Assembly (NCBI RefSeq): GCF_900104245.1
Contig: NZ_FMXN01000002.1
Span: 124,001 to 188,000 of the forward strand
Reading direction: 5' to 3'
Source: Pseudidiomarina indica
GTDB lineage: Bacteria; Pseudomonadota; Gammaproteobacteria; Enterobacterales; Alteromonadaceae
DNA: 64,000 bases
Shown in pieces: positions 1 through 8,847 of the stretch (position 1 is its first letter; each line of letters opens with the position of its first letter). The position numbers and the translations under genes are program-made. The notes beneath the pieces are model-generated. The model worked only from the letters and a program-made list of their open reading frames with translations. It did not search any database and was not told the origin of the DNA.

Positions 1-740
1 CGGGTCAGCGGACGCCCCACATACATAAAGTGCCGCCGCAACAACTGTTGCCCATACGCAGACAGCCCCGCGTAAGTATCCGCTTGAATTAAATGATAAC
101 AACAGGGTGCCACATACAAGTTTTGCACCTGATGCTCGGCTCCTGAACGCAGCAATTGCAGATGCAGATCACCACAGGCATGCAAGGCCACCGCGCCATC
201 CACTTGCGCCCACTGCTCATCCAGCCCATGCTGCAACACATCGGCTTGAATAAACTGCTGCGGCAATTGGTGCTGTTGCGCCAGTTGCTGGCCCGCTTCA
301 CACAACGCTGGCTGCCATTCCACACTGCACACTGAATGCTGGTGGGTAAAACTTAGCAAACGCCCTAAATGCCCTTTGCCTGCACACCATTCCATCAGCC
401 GTTGCGGCTGCGTGGGTAACTGCGCCAGCAAAGCTTCGATTTGCGCCAGTTTGCGCCCGCCAATGCCATTGGTGAGCCAAAATGGGATGTCGTACGAAGG
501 CGGTGCAGCGTCGGCCACCTCATCGGCAATATCAGGCAGTACCAATAATTTCGGAAACCAAGGAGAAAAACAGGCAAAACTCAGCCGGCTGTCGGCCGCC
601 AGTTCCTCAATTTCTGCTTCGCTCAAGTTCACCAGGTAGTGAACCAGCGTGGGGTTCCAGTCGGGGCGAGAACACTCAAAGGGCGAAAATTGCCAGTACT
701 TGGCGTACTCAGCAAGCGTGGTGACGTACTGCTTCAGCAT
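1..740 (-). CDS. SAM-dependent methyltransferase-like protein, C-terminus cut by the window edge
   Basis: An uninterrupted minus-strand frame runs from an ATG at 738-740 to base 1 with no stop, so the gene continues outside the window; about 246 residues are visible. Around residues 118-130 it reads MEWCAGKGHLGRLL, a glycine-rich SAM-binding loop of the class I methyltransferase type. An acidic 'VEWQ' strand end follows about 15 residues later, then 'ADVLQHGLDE' and 'VALHACGDLH'. This order fits the Methyltransf_32-like families, whose substrate is generally unknown. A later 'VAPCCYH' is also typical of them. Its start overlaps the last seven bases of the upstream ABC ATPase gene, so it is probably translationally coupled to the export operon. 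Whether it modifies an exported product or is merely co-transcribed cannot be told. Confidence 0.75.
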   Translation of the reverse strand, partial: MLKQYVTTLAEYAKYWQFSPFECSRPDWNPTLVHYLVNLSEAEIEELAADSRLSFACFSPWFPKLLVLPDIADEVADAAPPSYDIPFWLTNGIGGRKLAQIEALLAQLPTQPQRLMEWCAGKGHLGRLLSFTHQHSVCSVEWQPALCEAGQQLAQQHQLPQQFIQADVLQHGLDEQWAQVDGAVALHACGDLHLQLLRSGAEHQVQNLYVAPCCYHLIQADTYAGLSAYGQQLLRRHFMYVGRPLT

Positions 741-1405
741 GAGCTCACACGGCCATCAATCACTTGAATCACTCTTGAGGCATAGCTCAACTCCGCCGGG
801 TTGTGCGTGACCATCACAATGGTTTGCCCCTGCTCATTCAGAGTTTTAAAAATACCCATGATGTTTTCACTGTTCACAGAATCTAAGTTGCCCGTGGGCT
901 CATCGGCAAAAATTATCTTGGGTTGGGTGATGAGCGCCCGCGCAATCGCAACGCGCTGCTGCTGACCGCCCGAAAGCTGATGCGGATAATGATTGTATTT
1001 TTCTTCCAAATCAACTTGCCGCAAATAATCCCGCGCCTTCTCAATTCGTTCTTGTTTCTTCAACTTGGCATGGTAGGTAAGCGGCAAAGAAACATTTTCC
1101 CACACCGTTAATTGAGGAATCAGATTGTAGCTTTGAAACACATAGCCAAAGTACTGATTGCGAATGGCCGCAGCCAGCTCATCATCAAAATAAACGGTGG
1201 GCTCTCCCGCCAGCTGATAGTGCCCAGAGCTGGGCGTATCCAATAAACCCAGAATGGTGAGTAAGGTTGATTTCCCGCCCCCCGAAGGGCCGGTAATTGC
1301 GACAAACTCCCCCTCATTAATGGTTAAGTTCACATCAAACAACACTTGTTGCTCAATGCCACCTAGCTGAAATGATTTCGTTAATTGTTCAACCCGAAGT
1401 AACAT
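734..1405 (-). CDS. ABC transporter ATP-binding protein, LolD/MacB type
   Basis: This 223-residue cytoplasmic ATPase would power the permease encoded two genes upstream. It has every motif of an ABC nucleotide-binding domain: Walker A GPSGGGKST (residues 39-47), Q-loop Q91, signature LSGGQQQ (144-150), Walker B IIFADEP (164-170), the 'TGNLDS' D-loop region and switch histidine H201. The short length, the YVFQSYNLIPQLT stretch and the DEPTGNLD wording are typical of the LolD/FtsE/MacB clade, which works with FtsX-fold permeases by mechanotransmission. The gene follows the HlyD-like adaptor gene by 12 bases and overlaps the methyltransferase gene by 7. The transported substrate is unknown. Confidence 0.93.
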   Translation of the reverse strand: MLLRVEQLTKSFQLGGIEQQVLFDVNLTINEGEFVAITGPSGGGKSTLLTILGLLDTPSSGHYQLAGEPTVYFDDELAAAIRNQYFGYVFQSYNLIPQLTVWENVSLPLTYHAKLKKQERIEKARDYLRQVDLEEKYNHYPHQLSGGQQQRVAIARALITQPKIIFADEPTGNLDSVNSENIMGIFKTLNEQGQTIVMVTHNPAELSYASRVIQVIDGRVSSC

Positions 1406-1417
1406 CCACCGCCCCCG

Positions 1418-2686
1418 TTACTGAACCACTGTTGGGGGTGTGTTGCGCCACTGCCGCCCTTGTTCAAAACTCACCACCAGCTCACCAGCGTTGACCCCAT
1501 CAACAATCACCACTTTCTGCTGCGACACCACCCCAAGGTTCACGCTCCGTTTGGTTAAGGTTTGGTTGTGCGGATCAAACACCCACACATCTTGCCGACT
1601 CTGTTCAGTATTCGCGATACGGCGGTCGGCAAACAAGGTGTTTTCAAGCACTTCAGTCGTGATCTCGACAGTGGCTGATAAATCCTGCCGCAGCAACAAC
1701 CCTGGAGTTGGCTCAAACCGAATAAACACGCTGACAAAGCCGTTATCCACGTTCGGGCTCACCCGTTCCACATCCCCCTCCAGCCAAGTGCCATCCACCC
1801 GAATTCGCGCCTGACTTAAATTGCGAATACGCTGAGCTTCCCGCTCGGGAACTTGGGCGACAAACTGCAAGTCATCGCTGCGTGATAAGGCAACAGCGGC
1901 CGCACCAATGGTCAAATTCTCACCCAACTGAGCATTGATTTTCTGCACTTGCCCGGCTTCATTTGCCACCAGTGTTAATTCCTCGATGTCACGCTCGATG
2001 GCCTTAATTTCGTTCTCCACGTCGGTAATTCTTGAGCGCGCCAAGATATTTTCTTTGTCATGCAAGTTTTCCATCGACGCCAAGGTACGTTGAGCTAAAC
2101 TATGCTGCCGCTGAAGGTTGTGCAAACTTTCACGCGTCGCCATTAAATCCAACGCCGATACCACATCTTGTTCTGCCAACTGTTTTTGCGCTAAATAGCG
2201 GGCTTCCACCACCTTGTACTCGCCCGCCAAACGGGCCACTTCCGCCTCTTGCTGCACAATTTCTAAGGCCAAACGGGCATTTTTCAGTTCATATTCCAAC
2301 TGACTGTTGTGCAGGCGCATTTCTAATTGCGTGCGTTTAAAGAGCAAGTTGTCGTTACTTAGCACCAGCAAGGGCGTTCCGGTTTCAACAAACTGCCCTT
2401 CTTCCACCAAAATATGTTGTACCACGCCTTCTTGCTTCACCGTCACCAAGCTGGGGGTGCGGCTTCTGAATTGCCCATTGGCCACCACCTTCACCGCAAA
2501 ATCGCCCCATTCAACTTGGCTCAACTGCAGTTCATTCAGCGAAATTTTATTTTGATTCAGCTGAAACAGGGTTACTAGCAACACGACTAGGAGGACGCCA
2601 ATGCTCGTTAACCACAGCACGAACCGTCGTTTCTTTTTCTGCGCAACTTGTTGTTGAATTTGTTTGAGGTCCATTTCACGATTCAC
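1418..2686 (-). CDS. HlyD/MacA-family periplasmic adaptor subunit
   Basis: The 422-residue protein has a basic N-terminus (QKKKRR), one membrane anchor at about residues 22-42 and a periplasmic body. Next comes a lipoyl-like half motif ('VVANGQFRSRTPSLVTVKQEG', 'VEEGQFVETGTPLL') and a long heptad-rich coiled coil at about 120-225, followed by the second lipoyl half ('LTLVANEAGQVQKI..LGENL') and beta-barrel regions. This is the membrane-fusion protein layout of tripartite pumps. The ATPase gene lies 12 bases downstream and the permease gene overlaps its start by 11 bases. The start is taken as GTG at 2686; an ATG four codons later (2674) is an alternative just after the permease stop codon. 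It probably bridges the permease to a TolC-type channel encoded elsewhere. Confidence 0.9.
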   Translation of the reverse strand: MNREMDLKQIQQQVAQKKKRRFVLWLTSIGVLLVVLLVTLFQLNQNKISLNELQLSQVEWGDFAVKVVANGQFRSRTPSLVTVKQEGVVQHILVEEGQFVETGTPLLVLSNDNLLFKRTQLEMRLHNSQLEYELKNARLALEIVQQEAEVARLAGEYKVVEARYLAQKQLAEQDVVSALDLMATRESLHNLQRQHSLAQRTLASMENLHDKENILARSRITDVENEIKAIERDIEELTLVANEAGQVQKINAQLGENLTIGAAAVALSRSDDLQFVAQVPEREAQRIRNLSQARIRVDGTWLEGDVERVSPNVDNGFVSVFIRFEPTPGLLLRQDLSATVEITTEVLENTLFADRRIANTEQSRQDVWVFDPHNQTLTKRSVNLGVVSQQKVVIVDGVNAGELVVSFEQGRQWRNTPPTVVQ

Positions 2687-5039
2687 TTCTTAGTAGATTG
2701 GCCGGCGTTAGACGACATTGCTGACGTAACTGCGCCACCGCATAATATCCTGCTCCTGCCAGCACTCCAGTTGCTGCCAAAAGCACAAACACCAAGGTTA
2801 CCACCGTATTTGCACTTAACAAGTGTTGCTGCAAATGGGCATAACTCACGGCAAAAACAGCTGACAAAAGCAACGCAATCCCCCACTCTTGGCCGAGTTC
2901 AATCATTAATGCACGGCTCAGCTGCTGGCGATTAGCACCCATTGCCCGCTGCGTTCCCCACTCGCGATTGCGCATGAGCAACACCTTGGCAATATGCTGG
3001 GTAAAGGCTAAAAACAGCACACTCAACGACAATCCCATCAAGATAAAACAAATCACCATGGTGGTGGTTTCACGGGTCAGCTTGCTGGCAATAAAGTCAG
3101 CCAAGGTGCCTTGCTCTCTGATTTCTAAGGCAAGGTTGTATTCCACAAAATCCCGTTCTAAATCGTCGCTCAGCTTGGCTAAATCCACGTGCTCAGGAAT
3201 GACGATATTGCGGTATTGCAATAAGCTTTTATCGCGCAGATAAATGACCAGCGGCGGGGTTGCGACATGAACGTCATAAAGCAAGTCGTTCACCACTGCC
3301 TGTATTTGGTAGCGATTGTTATGCGCATCTTGCAAGTAGCGGCCAAGCACGTCCTGAGCATCGAATCCACACACCGCCAGCACACTTTGTGATATCGCAA
3401 CATCATTGGGCCCCCAATTATCGGCATGAATATCTTGCCCAGTTATCACCGCAAATGGACTGCCATAAAACCGATTCTCCCACCCATCAAATTGTGCTTG
3501 GCATTGCTCATCATTGAACTGCAAACTCTTAAAACCCAAATTACGATCACCCGGCAACACACTTAAAAATCCAGCCGTGGGAATTCTCTGTTCAATGGCA
3601 CGCATCACACTTTCGAAACGGGGATCAATAGGCCCCTCGCCCGTCCGCATCATGTGTATCATTTGGGCGGTTGGTAAAATATTTTCCGTACCGCGCTGCT
3701 TTAATGCCTGCCAGTGGCTAAACGTCGATAAGGCCAAAAAGACACTGATGGTGGCTAACGCAAATAACAGAATATTTAACCCGCGCACCTGCAAAATAGT
3801 TGCGCGCGTTAGCGTTGTTTTCGCCGTGGTTAAGCCCTTGAGCAGCACCTTCACATTCAGCAATGCAGGCAAACACAGCGCCACAATCACCATGAGCGCC
3901 GCAAACGCCATAACCAAGCTCAACAGCGGCGGCAGTGTGATTGCCAAATGCGCTTTTAGCACCTCCGCAGATAACGCATGGAGCACCCCAAGGCTCAGTA
4001 ACCCCACGCCCGCCGCAACCCACATAATCGGCTGAATAAAATAAATGTTATTTAAAAACAGGCTCCAGCGATGCCCGCCAAGCGCATAACGGCAGCTGTT
4101 CTCATAAGCACGCATCAAATTAAAGCGAGTGATCACACTGACAATGTTCACCACAGTGACCAAAAATAATTGCAGCGCGGCAACCAAAAACAACATCTGC
4201 ATCAGTTGCATGTTGTCCTTGGCTTTCTGGTCAAAAAACGGGCCTTGAATCAAGCCCAAGGTTTTATCATCCGAGCCCAGTAGACTAATCATGCGACGAA
4301 TATCGCCAAACAGATGTTTTTGATTGTCGTATGCCTCGGCAACTTGGGCTCGCAAAATAGCGTGGTCAGTGGCTGGAGACACTTCAATCAAGGTACGAAA
4401 AACAGGAATAAAGTCCGCGATTTGTGCTGCCGAAATATCGGTAAAATGAGTGGCCATCATGGTAAACATTTGGCTCATGCTGGATGCCACAGCGAATTGG
4501 GAAATATCTAAAATAATGTCGGCGGGCTGCCCACCGGGGAATTCAAAACTGTCTTGATCGAAGGTGGCGGTCACCTCGTACAATTGCCCGCCCACGCGAA
4601 TGGTTTCAGGCTGGCCAAATTTGGCTGCAACCGCCGCGCCCACCAAGGTGCACTTCGGGTCACACTGATACCGATGCGCCCCATTGAAGAACTTCGGTTT
4701 CAGCATGGACAGGTATTGGCTATTGGTAAAGATAATCGTTAAATTTTGTTCCTGGCCGAACAACTCTACTTGGTTGTTGTTTTGTGACCACACCAAGCGA
4801 TTTTGCACCCCCGCAATGTCATCCAAAATCTCACTGACAAAGGGGCTAATATGAGACAAAGAACCGCTCGAGTTTTGCACTCCAACCGCAAATAGCTGTT
4901 GATTTCCCTTACTAAAGGCGCCGCCCAACGCAACCATGGCCAATAACGTAATAAACGCAAACAGCAAACCAAAGGCGCTTCCCAGCGTCAGCAGCTCCTT
5001 TTTCGCCTGAACCCAATACCGCCACAATCCATAGTACAT
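2676..5039 (-). CDS. ABC transporter permease with two FtsX modules (MacB-like)
   Basis: This 787-residue inner-membrane permease has an N-terminal TM at about 18-40, a large periplasmic MacB-type core, three TMs between about 280 and 390, a fifth TM near 418-437, a second periplasmic core, and three C-terminal TMs in the last 120 residues. That gives eight helices arranged as two FtsX units, as in LolC/E-like or duplicated 'ADOP'-type permeases. MacB itself has four TMs and an N-terminal ATPase; here the ATPase is a separate gene. A sequence near residue 690, 'RNREWGTQRAMGANRQQL', matches the coupling-helix region ('RxxExGxxRAxGAxxxQ') of FtsX-fold permeases. It sits between a small secreted-protein gene and the adaptor gene in one operon, and probably exports a peptide, lipid or small molecule across the envelope. 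Confidence 0.88.
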   Translation of the reverse strand: MYYGLWRYWVQAKKELLTLGSAFGLLFAFITLLAMVALGGAFSKGNQQLFAVGVQNSSGSLSHISPFVSEILDDIAGVQNRLVWSQNNNQVELFGQEQNLTIIFTNSQYLSMLKPKFFNGAHRYQCDPKCTLVGAAVAAKFGQPETIRVGGQLYEVTATFDQDSFEFPGGQPADIILDISQFAVASSMSQMFTMMATHFTDISAAQIADFIPVFRTLIEVSPATDHAILRAQVAEAYDNQKHLFGDIRRMISLLGSDDKTLGLIQGPFFDQKAKDNMQLMQMLFLVAALQLFLVTVVNIVSVITRFNLMRAYENSCRYALGGHRWSLFLNNIYFIQPIMWVAAGVGLLSLGVLHALSAEVLKAHLAITLPPLLSLVMAFAALMVIVALCLPALLNVKVLLKGLTTAKTTLTRATILQVRGLNILLFALATISVFLALSTFSHWQALKQRGTENILPTAQMIHMMRTGEGPIDPRFESVMRAIEQRIPTAGFLSVLPGDRNLGFKSLQFNDEQCQAQFDGWENRFYGSPFAVITGQDIHADNWGPNDVAISQSVLAVCGFDAQDVLGRYLQDAHNNRYQIQAVVNDLLYDVHVATPPLVIYLRDKSLLQYRNIVIPEHVDLAKLSDDLERDFVEYNLALEIREQGTLADFIASKLTRETTTMVICFILMGLSLSVLFLAFTQHIAKVLLMRNREWGTQRAMGANRQQLSRALMIELGQEWGIALLLSAVFAVSYAHLQQHLLSANTVVTLVFVLLAATGVLAGAGYYAVAQLRQQCRLTPANLLRSES

Positions 5040-5112
5040 CGCTATCCCTTTTCTCCTACTAGCCTGCTACTAGCTATCCTTATCAGAAATCAGGACATTT
5101 TTGTTGGTTTAG

Positions 5113-5577
5113 CTACTCATTGGTCATGAGTGTTTTAATCAGCACATACTCAGTTGTACTCTCAGCCGCATTCTTTTGAAAGAAATTAACTAAGATTTCT
5201 TCAGCTTCTTGGCAGGGTGGGCAAGAACTCAGTTGCGGATCAATAACGTGTAACACAGCAATTTTTTGACCTTGTTGCCAAACCCCCTTATCAGACAAAT
5301 AGGTTTCTAAAAACGTGAACCCTTGATATTGCTGCTTGGTAAGCGACATTTCTGGAATCGCTTGAGGCTCAGAAAAAGCCTCTCGGATTCCTTCCAAATC
5401 GTAGAAAGAAATGGGGTCGCCTTGCTCATTCCACATATAAAGAGCAGGCGCATTATTTGGCATTCCCGAACTTAAAAATTGCATTGCAGGCAACGGAATA
5501 TCATGCTGAAAAATGCTCGGTTTTGCGCTGACAGTTCCAATCATTAAAAAACACAACGCAGCTATCATGACTTTCAT
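5113..5577 (-). CDS. Small secreted protein with a CPPC motif, unknown function
   Basis: I do not recognise this gene. The start is set at the ATG at 5577 because AGGAGGG lies seven bases upstream; a longer reading from 5619 lacks this support. The 154-residue product begins with a clear Sec signal (basic start, IAALCFLMIGTVSA core, cleavage after residue 18). Near the C-terminus a beta-strand-like segment (IAVLHVID) is followed by SSCPPCQEAEEILVNFF, with cysteines at about 119 and 122, then another strand (YVLIKTL). That resembles the beta-CxxC-alpha-beta start of a thioredoxin fold, but the rest of the fold is missing. It is the first gene of the export operon, 73 bases before the permease gene, so it may be a redox partner, an accessory subunit or the cargo. 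Confidence 0.72.
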   Translation of the reverse strand: MKVMIAALCFLMIGTVSAKPSIFQHDIPLPAMQFLSSGMPNNAPALYMWNEQGDPISFYDLEGIREAFSEPQAIPEMSLTKQQYQGFTFLETYLSDKGVWQQGQKIAVLHVIDPQLSSCPPCQEAEEILVNFFQKNAAESTTEYVLIKTLMTNE

Positions 5578-5932
5578 AAATCGCCCTCCTTGAGAATAAG
5601 GGGGGGGAGTTTCCCCCACAATCCTTATATAGAGATGCTGCGCATATGTTAACTAAATGTCAACAATGAGTTTTCCTATTGAAAACAATTAAGTTATTGC
5701 TCTTGCTATGCAGCTCTAGAATCAATTCAAGATTCAGCATGCTCATATCCGAAATAGACGCCATATTTATGAGGTTCCGAACTTTAGTTAATGCCATTTA
5801 ACTGATCGGATCACTCAAATATCAAACATGTTTATCTTGTGTTTCCTCTCCAATTAAACAAAACTAACGTCAGTATCAGTTTTTTCGTAAACGATAACGA
5901 TAAGAAATAACAACCAGGAAATAGGAACAATT
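5578..5932. other. Divergent intergenic region between export operon and TonB-receptor operon
   Basis: This 355-base AT-rich spacer must carry the promoters of both divergent operons. No convincing ORF or RNA gene is visible. Next to the TonB receptor it contains an imperfect inverted repeat at 5860-5883 (described separately) and a short tandem GATAAC-GATAAG at 5893-5904 just ahead of the receptor ribosome-binding site. The rest shows nothing I can assign. Confidence 0.5.
5860..5883. promoter_or_regulatory. Imperfect inverted repeat upstream of the TonB receptor, possible TetR operator
   Basis: The arms AAAACT and AGTTTT are perfectly complementary and enclose a nearly palindromic 12-mer, ACTAACGTCAGT. 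The element lies about 50 bases upstream of the receptor start. Symmetric 16-24-bp sites are usual for TetR-family repressors, and a TetR gene closes this operon at 11842. I saw no second copy in the window, so the assignment is an inference. Confidence 0.35.
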
Positions 5933-8320
5933 ATGGCTACTCAGCAAACTCTGCGAAACCCGCTAAAGCTTTCCCTGTTAAGTTCAGCAATCCTGTTTGC
6001 ACTTACCGCCCCTATGGCTGTAGTCGCACAAGAAACAGACAACGACCCACAAGAGCCGGTGAATACCCGCCAGCTTGAACACATCACCGTCACGGCAGAA
6101 AAAACCGTCAGCACCATTCAAGAAACCGGTATGGTGCTCAACAGCTTCTCTGGCGAAGACTTGCTAGAAGCTGGCGTGAGCGATGTGGATGGCTTGGTAT
6201 CACTTATTCCTAACGTGCAATTGTTAGAGGCCACCGGGGGCGGCGTGCCCGTGGTGTTTATTCGCGGCGTGGGCTTAGCCGACTTCCGCGTCAACAACAG
6301 CCCCGCCGCCGCTTTCTACGATGATGAAATTTACAAGCCATCAGTTGCCTTGATGGCTTCGTCATTTTATGACCTCGAACGAATTGAAGTACTGAAAGGC
6401 CCACAAGGCGGCTTGTACGGCCGTAACGCCAACGCCGGCGCCATCCAAGTGATTAGCGCCAAGCCCAGTTTGGCAGGCAACAGCGGTTACCTTGACTTCG
6501 GCATTGGTGAATATGCCAAAGTGGAGCTCGAAGGTGCCTATAACGCGGTGATCACCGACAAGTTGGCGATGCGTATTTCTGGCCGCCACGTGAGCAGCGA
6601 CAACACCTACATGCACAGTGTGCAGCCCGATGGTGCCGGCTCATTTACCCGCACCGGCCATGGCGCACAAGATGAATGGGCCACGCGCGTGCAGTTCTAT
6701 TACGAAGCCAACCACAAATTCAACGCCAACTTGAAAATCTTTGGTGGCGAAAACAAGTCTGACTTCGACCTGCTCCGCCCTATCGGCATTTGGGAAGGCA
6801 GTGACACCATGGTGCCAGGACTGGCCGATGGCGCACTGACCAATGCTGTGTGTTCGTCGTTGTTAGCGGGCTATCGTGACGACAGCCATTGCGCCACTAT
6901 TACCGGTCAAACGGTCGAAGAATTGGGCTTAGTCGGCGTGCATGACAGCGCCAGCTCCACCATTAACCGCCTCGATAACCGCTCCATTGGCGCGACCTTG
7001 GCCATGAACTACCATACCGACAACGACATTCAGTTGACCTCAATCACCCATTGGGAATCATTTGACCATGCGCGCCCGAACGACTGGGACGCAGTGGGTG
7101 GTTCGTACCAAGACATCTATTACCAAACCGAAATCTCATCGTTTAGCCAAGAATTCCGCTTAGCCTACGATTTCGATAATTTACGCGTGCTTGCGGGCAT
7201 CAACTACGCCAAAGAATCGCTGGATGAAGATTCCACCATTATTGGCACCCAAGGCATTATCCCGGTGGGCTTTGGCCACACCCGCGTGCATCAGCTGTAT
7301 GAGCAAGACGTCGAAGCACTGGCAATTTTCGGCCGAGCGGATTACTCCCTCACCGACCGGTTGAGCCTGATCACTGAATTACGATTTACCAAAGAAGACA
7401 AGAGCTTTGCGGGCCAAACCCATTTATATGGGCCGGTGGGCGGCACCGATCCGAACGAGGGTATGTTGTTAGTTGACGCCACCCAACCGGACGCCAGCTT
7501 TGACGACGTATCGGGCAAAGTCACCTTAAACTACCAAGCCAACCGTGACTTCTTGGCCTATGCCTCATTATCGCGCGGCTTTAAATCGGGCGGTTTCCCA
7601 GGCGGCTTAGTATTAAGTAACGAAGGGGCTGAAAAGTACGATTCAGAAACCATCAACGGCTATGAGTTTGGGGTGAAGTCAGATTTACTTGACCGTCGTT
7701 TGCGTCTAAACGCGTCAGCTTTCTATTACGACTACAGCAACCTGCAAGGCAGCGCGCGGGTTCCAGCCCAAGGCGGGGTCACGCTGGACCGTTTCCAGAA
7801 CATTGGCGACGCGGAAGTGTACGGCTTTGACTTAGAATTAACTTATCTATTAAGCGACAACTGGTTGGTACAGGCCATGGTTGGTCATGCAGAAGGTGAA
7901 ATTACCGACTCTGCAGCCACCCAATTATCGCCATTAACCGGTGAAGAATTTGCGTTAGAAGGCAAAGAGCTGAACTACAAGCCAGATTTCAGCGCCAACT
8001 TGCTCGTGCGTCATGACTTTGAACTGACCAGTGGCTACGGCGGCTTTGCGCAAATTATGTATGACTGGCGCAGCTCACAAAACTTTACCTACATCGGTAA
8101 CCTGGCTGAGCAAACCGTGTTCACCGAAGGTGCGTACGGCAAAGTGAACTTGCAAGTGGGCTTTAGCAAATTTGATAGCAACTGGCAGTTCAGCTTGTTC
8201 GTGAAAAACCTCACCGACACCGAGTATCGCACCAACGCACGGGCCGATGACTTAGGCGGCGCGTACGAAATTTACGGCGCACCACGCACTTGGGGTATCA
8301 AAGCGAACTATCAATTTTAA
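5933..8320 (+). CDS. TonB-dependent outer-membrane receptor
   Basis: The 795-residue protein has a signal peptide (cleavage near 'MAVVAQ', residue ~33), a plug domain starting at 'LEHITVTAEKTVSTIQETG' with 'FIRGVG' near residue 111 and 'LYGRNANAGAIQVIS' near residue 162, and a 22-strand-type barrel ending in aromatic F (KANYQF). The size is normal for the family. The TonB-box region would be the segment around 'HITVTAEK'. It imports an energised ligand across the outer membrane with TonB-ExbBD, which are encoded elsewhere. Downstream lie a MaoC-like hydratase, an acyl-CoA ligase, an MFS carrier and a TetR regulator on the same strand. The ligand is therefore more likely an organic acid, lipid, terpenoid or aromatic compound than a siderophore; that is inference from context. 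Confidence 0.92.
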   Translation: MATQQTLRNPLKLSLLSSAILFALTAPMAVVAQETDNDPQEPVNTRQLEHITVTAEKTVSTIQETGMVLNSFSGEDLLEAGVSDVDGLVSLIPNVQLLEATGGGVPVVFIRGVGLADFRVNNSPAAAFYDDEIYKPSVALMASSFYDLERIEVLKGPQGGLYGRNANAGAIQVISAKPSLAGNSGYLDFGIGEYAKVELEGAYNAVITDKLAMRISGRHVSSDNTYMHSVQPDGAGSFTRTGHGAQDEWATRVQFYYEANHKFNANLKIFGGENKSDFDLLRPIGIWEGSDTMVPGLADGALTNAVCSSLLAGYRDDSHCATITGQTVEELGLVGVHDSASSTINRLDNRSIGATLAMNYHTDNDIQLTSITHWESFDHARPNDWDAVGGSYQDIYYQTEISSFSQEFRLAYDFDNLRVLAGINYAKESLDEDSTIIGTQGIIPVGFGHTRVHQLYEQDVEALAIFGRADYSLTDRLSLITELRFTKEDKSFAGQTHLYGPVGGTDPNEGMLLVDATQPDASFDDVSGKVTLNYQANRDFLAYASLSRGFKSGGFPGGLVLSNEGAEKYDSETINGYEFGVKSDLLDRRLRLNASAFYYDYSNLQGSARVPAQGGVTLDRFQNIGDAEVYGFDLELTYLLSDNWLVQAMVGHAEGEITDSAATQLSPLTGEEFALEGKELNYKPDFSANLLVRHDFELTSGYGGFAQIMYDWRSSQNFTYIGNLAEQTVFTEGAYGKVNLQVGFSKFDSNWQFSLFVKNLTDTEYRTNARADDLGGAYEIYGAPRTWGIKANYQF

Positions 8321-8354
8321 TGAAAACGAAAAATAAATAGGAAAGGACGTCATC

Positions 8355-8846
8355 ATGAATATTAGTGCTGAAGATATTGGCAAAGAACTGGGGGTATCCG
8401 AGTGGATCAGCTTTACGCAAGAAGAAATCGATGCGTTTGGCAAGCTGACTCGTGATATTGACCCGTACCACATGAATCCTGAATGGGCGCAGCAACACAG
8501 CCCATTCAAAACCACCATTGCGTACGGTTTTTTGACTTTATCGATGCTGTCGCACTTTACCCATGAAATTTTGGATTGGCCGACCACCTCCGAGGCCAAT
8601 CCAGAAGGGATCGCACTCAACTATGGGTTTGATAAAGTACGTTTTCTGGCCCCTGTTCCGGTGAATGCGCGTATTCGCTGTCGGTTAACCTTAGCCGCAT
8701 TAGAAGAAGTTCGCCCCGGCGAGTGGTTACGCACCTTCCATTGTGAAGTGGAGTTAGAAGGCTCCACCAAACTGGCTTTGGTGGCCATTTGGAAAGGCTT
8801 ATTCGTTGCGAATGACGCTGGAAAACGCTTAACTTTGGAGAACTGA
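8355..8846 (+). CDS. MaoC-like (hot-dog fold) enoyl-CoA hydratase
   Basis: This 163-residue protein has the hydratase-2 motif of MaoC/PhaJ proteins at residues 29-60: 'GKLTRDIDPYHMNPEWA', with aspartate D34 and histidine H39 in the catalytic spacing, followed by 'TTIAYGFLTLSML', the usual 'iahGfl' substrate-tunnel helix. The family adds water to trans-2-enoyl-CoA to give (R)-3-hydroxyacyl-CoA. The gene follows the TonB receptor by 34 bases, has a good AGGAAAGGA ribosome-binding site, and is almost contiguous with the acyl-CoA ligase gene. Together they suggest CoA activation followed by one step of beta-oxidation-like processing of the imported compound. Confidence 0.85.
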   Translation: MNISAEDIGKELGVSEWISFTQEEIDAFGKLTRDIDPYHMNPEWAQQHSPFKTTIAYGFLTLSMLSHFTHEILDWPTTSEANPEGIALNYGFDKVRFLAPVPVNARIRCRLTLAALEEVRPGEWLRTFHCEVELEGSTKLALVAIWKGLFVANDAGKRLTLEN

Positions 8847-8847
8847 C

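Noticed and set aside
5056-5079. Direct repeat CTACTAGC twice, between the CPPC gene and the permease gene
   Set aside because: Two eight-base copies three bases apart are too short to interpret and have no symmetry suggesting an operator.
5893-5904. Tandem GATAAC-GATAAG before the TonB receptor, resembling part of a Fur box
   Set aside because: Only two hexamers are present and the inverted third unit is missing. The operon content (acyl-CoA ligase, hydratase) does not point to iron, so I did not call a Fur site.
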